DNA from: an uncultured Clostridia bacterium
Lineage (GTDB): Bacteria; Bacillota; Clostridia; Oscillospirales; Acutalibacteraceae
Direction: 5' to 3'
Length of the DNA stretch: 7,118 nt
Assembly: GCA_937919155.1 (NCBI GenBank)
Contig: CALFPM010000103.1
Coordinates: 1-7,118 of the forward strand
Positions 1-5,199 of the stretch are shown here, in pieces (within the stretch, counting starts at the first letter, position 1; every line of letters begins with the position of its first letter). The translations under genes and the position numbers were made by a program. The notes beneath the pieces are model-generated. The model ran no database searches. It saw only the letters and a program-made list of their open reading frames with translations, and was not told the origin of the DNA.

Positions 1-726
1 AATGCAAAATGCAAATACCTCTTTGACAATCGTTATGGTACAGGTCAGTCTGTATGGGACGGAATCAACCGTACAACAAACCTTATTGTTGCCGGTAAAA
101 AAGTTGTTGTTGCCGGTTACGGCTGGTGTGGTAAAGGTGTTGCTATGCGTGCAAATGCCCTTGGTGCACAGGTAATCGTTACTGAAATCGACCCTATTAA
201 GGCTATGGAAGCTCGAATGGACGGCTTTGATGTTATGGAAATGACAGAAGCTGCAAAAATCGGTGATTTCTTTGTTACTGTTACAGGTTGCAAAGATGTT
301 ATCACTAAAGACGCTTTCAAAAATATGAAAGACGGTGCAATTTGTTGCAACGCAGGTCACTTCAATGTTGAAATCAACATTCCTGACCTTGAAGAATTAG
401 CAGTAGAAATCAAGCCACAGAGAAATAATATTATGGGTTATACTCTCGCAAATGGTAATACTATCAGTATTATTGCAGAGGGCCGCCTTGTAAACCTTGC
501 TGCTGGTGACGGACATCCTGCTGAAATTATGGATATGAGTTTCTCAATTCAGGCTCTTTGTGCTGAATATATTGTTAAAAATAATGGCAACTTACCAGTA
601 GGCGTTGTTGATGTGCCTGAAGAAATCGACAAAAAGGTTGCTCTTCGTAAACTTAACAGCTGGGGAACAGAAATTGACAAGTTGACAGACGAGCAGGAAA
701 AATATATTAACAGTTGGAACGTGTAA
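1..726 (+). CDS. ahcY: S-adenosylhomocysteine hydrolase, 5'-truncated by window edge
   Basis: The enzyme splits S-adenosylhomocysteine reversibly into adenosine and homocysteine, clearing the by-product of SAM-dependent methylation in the cytoplasm. The reading frame is open from base 1, giving 241 residues. About 170 N-terminal residues of a roughly 400-aa protein lie upstream of the window. Visible landmarks in fragment numbering are K5, D9 and N10 of the K-x3-D-N active-site segment, the NAD-binding loop GYGWCGKG at 39-46, then NAGHFNVEI and EGRLVNLAAGDGHP. The protein ends at YINSWNV, so it lacks the C-terminal K-P-x-x-Y-R-Y tail of the long bacterial and eukaryotic form. This is the short form known from Thermotoga, archaea and clostridia. 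The short archaeal enzyme of Methanocaldococcus prefers S-inosylhomocysteine, so the substrate here could differ; that is inference. The stop codon is followed after 1 nt by the next gene, suggesting cotranscription. Confidence 0.96.
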   Translation, partial: NAKCKYLFDNRYGTGQSVWDGINRTTNLIVAGKKVVVAGYGWCGKGVAMRANALGAQVIVTEIDPIKAMEARMDGFDVMEMTEAAKIGDFFVTVTGCKDVITKDAFKNMKDGAICCNAGHFNVEINIPDLEELAVEIKPQRNNIMGYTLANGNTISIIAEGRLVNLAAGDGHPAEIMDMSFSIQALCAEYIVKNNGNLPVGVVDVPEEIDKKVALRKLNSWGTEIDKLTDEQEKYINSWNV

Positions 727-727
727 A

Positions 728-1672
728 ATGGCTAATAAATTCAGATTTACAAACGAGAAATGTCCCGTTTGTAATAACACATTTAATACCGATGATGATA
801 TTGTAGTTTGTCCCGAATGTGGCACTCCTCATCACCGTGAATGCTATATTGAAAACAAAAACTGTGCTAATTATCATAAGCACAGCGATGATTTTCGTTG
901 GGAACCTGATTTTATCCCTCTTGAAGAAACAGAAACAGTAAATCAGGAAGAAGAAAGCGTTTATAACCAGGCAATTGATATGACACAAATGCCTTTTCCT
1001 TCAATTCAGGTCGAAAGGATAAATCCTTTTTTCCGTGAAAAATTTGGTGACCTTGAAGACGGAGTATCAGCAGAAGATGTTGCAATCTTTGTCCGTCAGG
1101 ATTCTCACAGATATGTGTCAAAATTCCATTCTATAGCAAACGGAAAACTTACATGGAACTGGGCGGCGTTTTTCTTCACCCCATACTGGTTCTTTTACAG
1201 AAAACTTCACAAAATCGGAGCAATCATTTTTGCAATATTTATATTGATTACTTCAATCAGTTTTCTTCCACCTGTTGTACAGTTAAATACTGATATTGCA
1301 TCCTTTGAAGCAGAAGTTCAGGAAATAGCCGACTCTGACAAAACCGAAGAGGAATATCAGGCAGCTTTGTTTGAAATTACAGGTGAAATGAGTAAAGCCA
1401 TACAGCAAAACCGAACAGGTGCTATGCTTGTTATTTCGCAAAGCATTTTATCAGTTGTATTATCCGTGTTCGTTGGACTTAACGCAAATAAGTGGTACTA
1501 CAAACACACAAAAAGACAAATAAACGCCATAAAAGCTGAAAGCACAAGTGAAAATTACAAAAACGACCTTTTTATAAAAGGTGGCGTGAGTTACGGTTCG
1601 GCTTTCCTTGTGATTGTTTTAGAAAAAGCAATTTTTATGGCATTGGAAATGTTGTTTTCAGCATCATTTTAA
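728..1672 (+). CDS. RING-like zinc-domain membrane protein with DUF2628-like C-terminal region
   Basis: This 314-aa protein has no established function. Residues 12-52 form a treble-clef/RING-like zinc site: C12-x2-C15, C28-x2-C31, H35/H36, C39, C46 and H50/H52, matching the style of the prokaryotic RING family 1 domain. An acidic linker (about 53-110) leads to a short conserved-looking segment (about 111-142, DGVSAEDVAIFV). An aromatic membrane-entry motif follows (WNWAAFFFTPYWFFYRKL, 143-160), typical of DUF2628 proteins. Hydrophobic segments lie at about 164-185, 231-252 and 286-310; a charged stretch (about 190-228) separates the first two. ATG at 728 comes 1 nt after the ahcY stop with no good Shine-Dalgarno sequence, so translational coupling to ahcY is likely. 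The domain calls are pattern recognition without a search. A ubiquitin-like role should not be assumed from the RING-like fold; sensing or scaffolding at the membrane is equally possible. Confidence 0.85.
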   Translation: MANKFRFTNEKCPVCNNTFNTDDDIVVCPECGTPHHRECYIENKNCANYHKHSDDFRWEPDFIPLEETETVNQEEESVYNQAIDMTQMPFPSIQVERINPFFREKFGDLEDGVSAEDVAIFVRQDSHRYVSKFHSIANGKLTWNWAAFFFTPYWFFYRKLHKIGAIIFAIFILITSISFLPPVVQLNTDIASFEAEVQEIADSDKTEEEYQAALFEITGEMSKAIQQNRTGAMLVISQSILSVVLSVFVGLNANKWYYKHTKRQINAIKAESTSENYKNDLFIKGGVSYGSAFLVIVLEKAIFMALEMLFSASF

Positions 1673-1680
1673 CTGAAAAC
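1654..1680 (+). terminator. weak hairpin at the end of the RING/DUF2628 gene
   Basis: GTTTTCAG (1654-1661) pairs with CTGAAAAC (1673-1680) around an 11-nt loop that contains the stop codon at 1670-1672. The stem is 8 bp and AT-rich. It is followed by CTTTATTATAATTTT, an interrupted T tract, so it would be a leaky terminator at best. It could partly separate galU from the upstream genes. Confidence 0.3.
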
Positions 1681-1709
1681 CTTTATTATAATTTTAAGGA
1701 GTTCTTGAT

Positions 1710-2585
1710 ATGAAAATCAGAAAAGCCATTATCCCTGCAGCAGGTCTTGGTACAAGAGTTCTTCCCGCATCAAAAGCAGTTCCAAAGGAAATGCTTAACA
1801 TTGTTGACAAACCTGCCATTCAATATCTTGTTGAAGAAGCGGCAAAGTCAGGCATTACAGACATTCTTATTATTACAAACCGTGGCAAAGGTGTTATTGA
1901 AGACCATTTTGACCACGCTTATGAGCTTGAGGACAAACTCAGTAAAAATCCTGACAAAAAGGACCTTTATGACTCCGTTTTTGAGTGCTCACAGCTTTGC
2001 AACACATACTTCCTTCGTCAGAAAGAAACAGGTGGATTAGGTCACGCTGTACTTTGTGCGAAAAACTTTGTGGGTGATGAGCCTTTCGCAATCCTATATG
2101 GTGACGATGTTTTTATTTCAGACAATGAGCCCGTTACTAAACAACTTATTGACGCTTATGAAAAATACGGAAAAGGTGTTGTTGGTGTTAAGGAAGTTCC
2201 TGCAAAGGATGTCTGCAAATACTGCTCACTTGCAGTCGAACCAATTGAAGAAAAAGTTTTCAACTGTACAGATATGATAGAGAAACCAAAACCTGAAGAA
2301 ATCATGTCAAACTACTCTATCCTTGGCCGAGTTGTTATGCCTCCTGAAATTTTTGAAATTCTTGAAAACACACCAAAAGGTGCTGGTGGAGAGTTACAGC
2401 TTACAGATGCTATGAAAACACTTGCGCAGACAAAAGGTGTTATTGCACTTGATTATGATGGTACCCGTTATGATATGGGTAACAAAATGGGAATTATGAA
2501 AGCAAACTGCGAAGTTGCTCTCAAGCATCCTGAAATCAGCGAAGAATTCAAAGCATATATTAAGGAATTGGCAAAAAATCTATAA
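1710..2585 (+). CDS. galU: UTP-glucose-1-phosphate uridylyltransferase
   Basis: It makes UDP-glucose from UTP and glucose-1-phosphate, the activated sugar used for cell-wall glycans, glycolipids and galactose metabolism. At 291 residues it has the usual GalU length. Visible family motifs are the nucleotide-binding loop PAAGLGTRVLPASKAVPKEML (positions 9-29), DKPAIQYLVEEA (33-44), ETGGLGHAVLCA (106-117), the acidic metal/sugar site around YGDDVF (130-135), EKPKP (191-195), GGELQLTDA (226-234) and YDMGNKMG (254-261). The start is fixed by AAGGAG at 1696-1701, 8 nt before ATG. A 37-nt gap with a weak hairpin separates it from the upstream gene. A strong terminator follows at 2601-2635, so galU ends the transcription unit. 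Its 15 prolines use CCT 9, CCA 4 and CCC 2 times, unlike the CCC-rich genes beyond 4133. Confidence 0.97.
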   Translation: MKIRKAIIPAAGLGTRVLPASKAVPKEMLNIVDKPAIQYLVEEAAKSGITDILIITNRGKGVIEDHFDHAYELEDKLSKNPDKKDLYDSVFECSQLCNTYFLRQKETGGLGHAVLCAKNFVGDEPFAILYGDDVFISDNEPVTKQLIDAYEKYGKGVVGVKEVPAKDVCKYCSLAVEPIEEKVFNCTDMIEKPKPEEIMSNYSILGRVVMPPEIFEILENTPKGAGGELQLTDAMKTLAQTKGVIALDYDGTRYDMGNKMGIMKANCEVALKHPEISEEFKAYIKELAKNL

Positions 2586-2600
2586 TTGCATAAATTAAAA

Positions 2601-2635
2601 GGGACTTGCTCAGTTGAACAAGTCCCTGATTTTTT
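2601..2635. terminator. bidirectional rho-independent terminator after galU
   Basis: A perfect 8-bp stem, GGGACTTG (2601-2608) with CAAGTCCC (2619-2626), encloses a 10-nt loop. TGA and six T follow on the + strand (2630-2635). On the minus strand the stem is followed by TTTT (2600-2597). The minus-strand gene remnant has its stop codon at 2636-2634, directly beside the hairpin, so the terminator serves both converging genes. Confidence 0.9.
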
Positions 2636-3029
2636 AATATTCTATCTTTTCCCAGGTTTCTACAAAACCCATTCCATATTCCATGCCCATCTGACCCATT
2701 TTTACGGAGATTATCATTGTAGTATCAACACTATATTCCAACATATTGCCTGTTACTTTATCAATCTTTGCCTTCACCAATGCATATTTATAATCACAAT
2801 CCACACTGATGCCTGCAAGACCTTCTTCACCTATCAATTCCTTTTCCAAATCCTCTTTTGTTATAATAGATGCCACATTTCCTACACTTTCATAACGAGA
2901 AGGATTTTTCTTTCCGTTTACTTTAAATGAAATTGTGTAATATTCATCAGTTTCGTTGAATTTAAAGTCTGAAACATCAGAAAGTTTAAGGGTACATACT
3001 CCATCTATCGGAGGAAAATTCTTTGCTTT
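2634..3029 (-). pseudogene. 5'-truncated remnant of a gene of unknown family
   Basis: The minus-strand frame is open for 131 codons from 3029 down to the stop at 2636-2634, bounded upstream by TAA at 3032-3030. The predicted protein reads like real coding sequence: SDVSDFKFNETDEYYTISF, then KVNGKKNPSRYESVGN, a helix SIITKEDLEKEL, and alternating strands ending in MGFVETWEKIEY. It resembles the beta-rich outer part of a Firmicute lipoprotein, though no family was recognised. No ATG lies in the open frame. The only usual start is GTG at 2876-2874, which would give 80 residues with a weak GGAAA before it and would discard 51 plausible coding codons. A lost 5' end is the simpler reading. Protein-like sequence stops at the same place where the DNA becomes very AT-rich, which marks a likely junction. 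An 80-aa product from GTG remains possible. Confidence 0.6.
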
Positions 3030-3079
3030 TTAATTCAAGAAAACATTAATTAATTTAATAAAAAGGAGGAGTAATTAAA

Positions 3080-3382
3080 ATGCCAGACAGAAGACAAGGT
3101 GATAGAAGAGATTCTTCTAAATTAAATCGCAAATTAAGTATATCTTTAGGAACGTTTATTCTTATTTGCATTATTTTCGTAATTATAATAGCATCCATTT
3201 TTATATGTGCATTTATAAGTAATTCACAATACAACTCTGGTTACACTAACGGATATGCTAATGGCTATGATAATGGCTATGATATAGGTCTTAACGACGG
3301 ATATAATAACGGATTCAATGATGGATATGATGCCTATATTGAATACGATTCAGACATTGAATATGATCCAAATGAGCTTTAA
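3080..3382 (+). CDS. small single-pass membrane protein with eight GxxxG-spaced repeats
   Basis: This is a 100-residue protein of unknown function. The start is well set by AAAGGAGGA (3063-3071) before ATG 3080. A basic N-terminus (MPDRRQGDRRDSSKLNRK, five Arg in the first ten residues) precedes one strong membrane helix (about 21-46), so the C-terminal half should face outward. Residues 53-84 are eight perfect tetrads with Gly at 54, 58, 62, 66, 70, 74, 78 and 82, mostly [N/D]-G-[Y/F]-x. An acidic tail follows (about 84-100: YIEYDSDIEYD). The G-x3 spacing recalls the deca-GX3 repeat of the Yae1/Lto1 proteins, but nothing else matches them. There is no LPxTG signal. The gene has its own terminator and clean start and stop signals, so it looks functional although it sits among remnants. 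Cell-surface, helix-packing or metal-binding roles are open. Confidence 0.75.
   Translation: MPDRRQGDRRDSSKLNRKLSISLGTFILICIIFVIIIASIFICAFISNSQYNSGYTNGYANGYDNGYDIGLNDGYNNGFNDGYDAYIEYDSDIEYDPNEL
3236..3331 (+). repeat. eight degenerate 12-bp tandem repeats encoding G-x-x-x tetrads
   Basis: The 96 bp consist of eight 12-nt units of the general form (A/G)AYGGHTATRMT, encoding S/N/I/D-G-[Y/F/L]-x. The units are in register with the codons. The glycine codon (GGT, GGA or GGC) and tyrosine codon (TAC or TAT) vary between units, so the repeat is old or under selection at the protein level rather than a fresh slippage product. Confidence 0.85.
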
Positions 3383-3391
3383 TAATTTAAT

Positions 3392-3427
3392 AAAAAAAGA
3401 AAGTATTCTTTAGATACTTTCTTTTTT
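3392..3427. terminator. bidirectional terminator after the G-x-x-x repeat gene
   Basis: GAAAGTAT (3399-3406) pairs with ATACTTTC (3414-3421) around a 7-nt loop. The flanking A7 (3392-3398) and T6 (3422-3427) extend the stem and supply the U tract. It lies 9 nt after the stop of the small membrane protein and fits a rho-independent terminator. Confidence 0.8.
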
Positions 3428-3479
3428 ATGGACTTTTTTAGTTTTTTATTATAAAATATATAAAAATATAAAATTTTTT

Positions 3480-3548
3480 AATGCTGATGTAAGAAATGAA
3501 GAAATATTATACGATTTTGCGAATACCAATGCGGCGATGAATAAATAA
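3480..3548 (+). pseudogene. possible 22-codon tail of a lost gene
   Basis: After about 50 bases of nearly pure A/T, the frame starting at 3480 reads NADVRNEEILYDFANTNAAM-NK and stops at TAA 3546-3548. The GCG AAT ACC AAT GCG GCG run and the balanced residue mix differ from the low-complexity DNA on its left and look like the end of a real protein. No start codon, ribosome site or family is visible. This is a tentative call from composition and reading sense only. Confidence 0.25.
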
Positions 3549-3566
3549 AAACGTTTTAATTTTAAT

Positions 3567-3890
3567 TTGTGTTTTTTATCACCTGAAAATATAATTATAA
3601 ATATTTTGGAAGAAAATAATTTGGCGTGTTTTTTTGAATTCGATTATATTGAACCATTTCTGAAAAAATATATTAATGAAGAAAAACAGTTTTTTAGTAT
3701 TTCAGATAATAAAGACTTACTTGGATATCCAAAAGATTACGAAGTAACTGTAAGAAATATTAAATTATATAATGGAGCAGGTTTCATAACAATTTACTTA
3801 GGTAGCATTATTACAATGCCAGGATTACCTAAATTACCTAATTACGAAAAAATAAACTTAGTAGATAATGAAATAATTGGTCTATCATAA
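3567..3890 (+). pseudogene. C-terminal remnant of formate-tetrahydrofolate ligase
   Basis: The frame is open from 3549 and its only plausible start is TTG at 3567, without a ribosome site. From about residue 42 (base 3690) to the stop it matches the extreme C-terminus of formyltetrahydrofolate synthetase (fhs). It has FFSISDNKDLLGYP for the family's Q-Y-S-x-S-D-x-P-x-L-L-G, then VTVRNIKLYNGAGFI for the V-R-D-x-x-L-x-x-G-A-G-F-I segment, then ITMPGLPKLPNYEKINL and the ending G-L-S. The intact enzyme has about 555 residues; here only about 66 remain, and the ATP-binding and catalytic parts are absent. The preceding 41 residues (ending DYIEPFLKKYINEEK) do not resemble the enzyme, so this may be a chimeric junction. 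It is followed directly by a hairpin shared with the opposing sortase remnant. The homology is recognised by motif, not by a search. Confidence 0.72.
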
Positions 3891-3918
3891 AAAAGGAACT
3901 CAATATCGAGTTCCTTTT
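3891..3918. terminator. shared bidirectional terminator between converging gene remnants
   Basis: AAAAGGAACTC (3891-3901) pairs perfectly with GAGTTCCTTTT (3908-3918) around a 6-nt loop, an 11-bp stem flanked by A and T runs. The + strand fhs-like remnant stops at 3888-3890 and the minus-strand sortase-like remnant stops at 3919-3917, so each stop abuts or enters the hairpin. Confidence 0.88.
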
Positions 3919-4105
3919 ATCTTTCTTGAATTTTTACTAACTTGGCATGTACTACTAATCTAACCCCATAATCATTATAACAAGTAGATAGAGTAAGTAT
4001 CTTATCATCTTTACCAACATTAATATTAAAATTATAGAAATCTACAAATAATACAGGAATAGAAAAGTTTTCAAATAATTTTAAATAATCAGTATTTAAT
4101 TGAAA
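3917..4105 (-). pseudogene. C-terminal remnant of a class B-like sortase
   Basis: Sortases are membrane-anchored cysteine transpeptidases that attach surface proteins to the cell wall. The minus-strand frame reads DYLKLFENFSIPVLF, then VGKDDKILTLSTCYND and VRLVVHAKLVKIQER before TAA at 3919-3917. The T-L-S-T-C signature carries the catalytic Cys (codon 3982-3980), and the essential Arg lies seven residues later (codon 3961-3959) in R-L-V-V. The spacing and L-S-T-C form fit class B-like sortases. The catalytic His, expected about 60-65 residues earlier, and the N-terminal membrane anchor are missing: upstream of about 4105 the open frame runs into ilvE in antisense and loses sense. It therefore cannot be an active enzyme. 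Its stop lies in a terminator shared with the fhs-like remnant. Confidence 0.78.
4010..4038 (+). promoter_or_regulatory. possible sigma-70 promoter for the ilvE operon
   Basis: TTTACC (4010-4015) and TATAGA (4033-4038) are 17 nt apart and each matches four of six consensus bases. They would give a leader of about 90 nt. The site lies inside the antisense sortase remnant. In such AT-rich DNA this match could arise by chance, but the operon needs a promoter between the 3891-3918 terminator and 4133. Confidence 0.2.
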
Positions 4106-4132
4106 TTTATATATTAGAAAGGAAGTTTTGAT

Positions 4133-5197
4133 ATGCTTAATATCAAGATTGAAAAAACAACAGCTCCCAAGCAGAAGCCCGACGAAAGCAATCTCGGCTT
4201 CGGCAAAATCTTCACTGACCACATGTTTGTTATGAACTACACAGAAGGTCAGGGCTGGCACGATGCAAGAATCGTTCCTTACGGCAATCTTTCACTCTCA
4301 CCTGCTTGTATGGTTTTCCACTACGGTCAGGAAATGTTTGAAGGTCTTAAGGCTTATAAGGGCGCTGACGGCGAAGTTCGTCTTTTCAGACCCGAAATGA
4401 ACGCAAAGAGAACAAACGACACAAACAAGCGTCTTTGCATCCCCGAGCTTCCCGTTGAAGATTTTGTTCAGGCTGTAAGCGAGGTTGTCAGAGTTGATAA
4501 GGATTGGATTCCCTCAGCTCCCGGCACTTCACTTTACATCCGCCCCTTCATCATCGCAACCGATGACTTCCTTGGCGTTGCTCCCTCAAAGACATATCTT
4601 TTCATCGTTATCCTTTCACCCTCAGGTGCTTACTACTCAAGCGGTCTTGCTCCCGTTGGCATCTGGATTGAAGATGACTATGTCAGAGCTGTTAAGGGCG
4701 GCATGGGCTTTGCAAAAACAGGCGGTAACTACGCAGCAAGCCTTGCAGCACAGGTTAAGGCTCACGATGACGGCTATTCACAGGTTCTCTGGCTTGACGG
4801 CGTTGAAAGAAAATACATCGAAGAAGTTGGCGCAATGAACATCTTCTTCAAGATTAACGGCACAATCGTTACTCCCATGCTCAACGGCAGCATTCTTCCC
4901 GGTATCACAAGAAACTCCGTAATCGAGCTTTGCAAGAGCTGGGGTCTCCCCGTTGAAGAAAGAAAGATTTCCGTTGAAGAGCTTCTTGAAGCACAGAAAA
5001 ACGGTACTCTCGAAGAATGCTTCGGCACAGGTACAGCTGCTGTTATTTCACCCGTCGGCAAGCTTCGCTACAAGGACGATGTTATGACCATCAACGGCGG
5101 CAACATCGGCGAAATCAGCCAGAAGCTTTATGATACCGTTACAGGTATTCAGGGCGGCACTTGCGAAGACAAGTTCGGCTGGGTAACAGTTCTTTAA
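4133..5197 (+). CDS. ilvE: branched-chain amino acid aminotransferase
   Basis: This PLP enzyme moves the amino group between leucine, isoleucine or valine and 2-oxoglutarate, the last step of their synthesis and first step of their breakdown. At 354 residues it has the length of the BCAT type II group. Visible features are the N-terminal FGKIFTDHMF, HYGQEMFEGLKAY (64-76), YIRPF (135-139), the PLP Schiff-base lysine K195 in FAKTGGNYAAS, the cofactor-binding glutamate near E231 in YIEEVGAMN, LPGITRNSV (255-263) and FGTGTAAVISPVG (297-309). The last motif has no CxxC, unlike the redox-sensitive human enzymes. GAAAGGAAG (4117-4125) precedes ATG 4133 by 7 nt. The next gene starts 2 nt after the stop. 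Its prolines are 15 CCC and 2 CCT, in marked contrast to galU. The downstream oxidoreductase suggests work on branched-chain 2-oxoacids in either direction. Confidence 0.96.
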   Translation: MLNIKIEKTTAPKQKPDESNLGFGKIFTDHMFVMNYTEGQGWHDARIVPYGNLSLSPACMVFHYGQEMFEGLKAYKGADGEVRLFRPEMNAKRTNDTNKRLCIPELPVEDFVQAVSEVVRVDKDWIPSAPGTSLYIRPFIIATDDFLGVAPSKTYLFIVILSPSGAYYSSGLAPVGIWIEDDYVRAVKGGMGFAKTGGNYAASLAAQVKAHDDGYSQVLWLDGVERKYIEEVGAMNIFFKINGTIVTPMLNGSILPGITRNSVIELCKSWGLPVEERKISVEELLEAQKNGTLEECFGTGTAAVISPVGKLRYKDDVMTINGGNIGEISQKLYDTVTGIQGGTCEDKFGWVTVL

Positions 5198-5199
5198 TT

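Larger units (their letters stand above)
3030..4116. other. AT-rich accessory island with gene remnants
   Basis: Between a truncated minus-strand gene and the ilvE ribosome site the base composition drops sharply; 3421-3480, for example, has only 5 G or C in 60 bases. The stretch contains one intact small membrane-protein gene (3080-3382), a coding-like tail (3480-3548), and the 3' ends of two convergent genes, fhs-like (+) and sortase-like (-). No transposase, integrase or terminal inverted repeats were found. A TTTAATT occurs near both ends (3029-3035, 4095-4101) but is too short and too AT-rich to count as a target duplication. Acquisition of foreign DNA followed by decay is inference. Confidence 0.6.

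Noticed and set aside
592..1121. Several minus-strand frames opposite ahcY and the RING/DUF2628 gene
   Set aside because: Low-complexity shadow products without ribosome sites, fully antisense to well-supported genes.
1687..1692. Perfect TATAAT before galU
   Set aside because: Transcription would begin near 1699, inside the AAGGAG ribosome site at 1696-1701, leaving no usable leader. No good -35 box lies 16-18 nt upstream.
2586..2930. Open + strand frame of 114 codons after galU
   Set aside because: It has no ribosome site, runs through the galU terminator hairpin, and its Phe/His/Cys/Ile-rich product is the antisense shadow of the minus-strand remnant.
3029..4101. TTTAATT at both ends of the AT-rich island as a target-site duplication
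   Set aside because: Seven bases of pure A/T recur by chance in such sequence, and no inverted repeats or transposase accompany them.
4106..4261. N-terminal extension of the sortase-like minus frame to a start at 4261
   Set aside because: This part is antisense to ilvE, shows no sortase similarity and lacks the catalytic His; the frame is open only by chance.
5161..5199. TTG start for the P-loop ATPase inside ilvE
   Set aside because: It adds 13 residues translated from the out-of-frame end of ilvE; ATG 5200 gives the expected start just before the Walker A strand.
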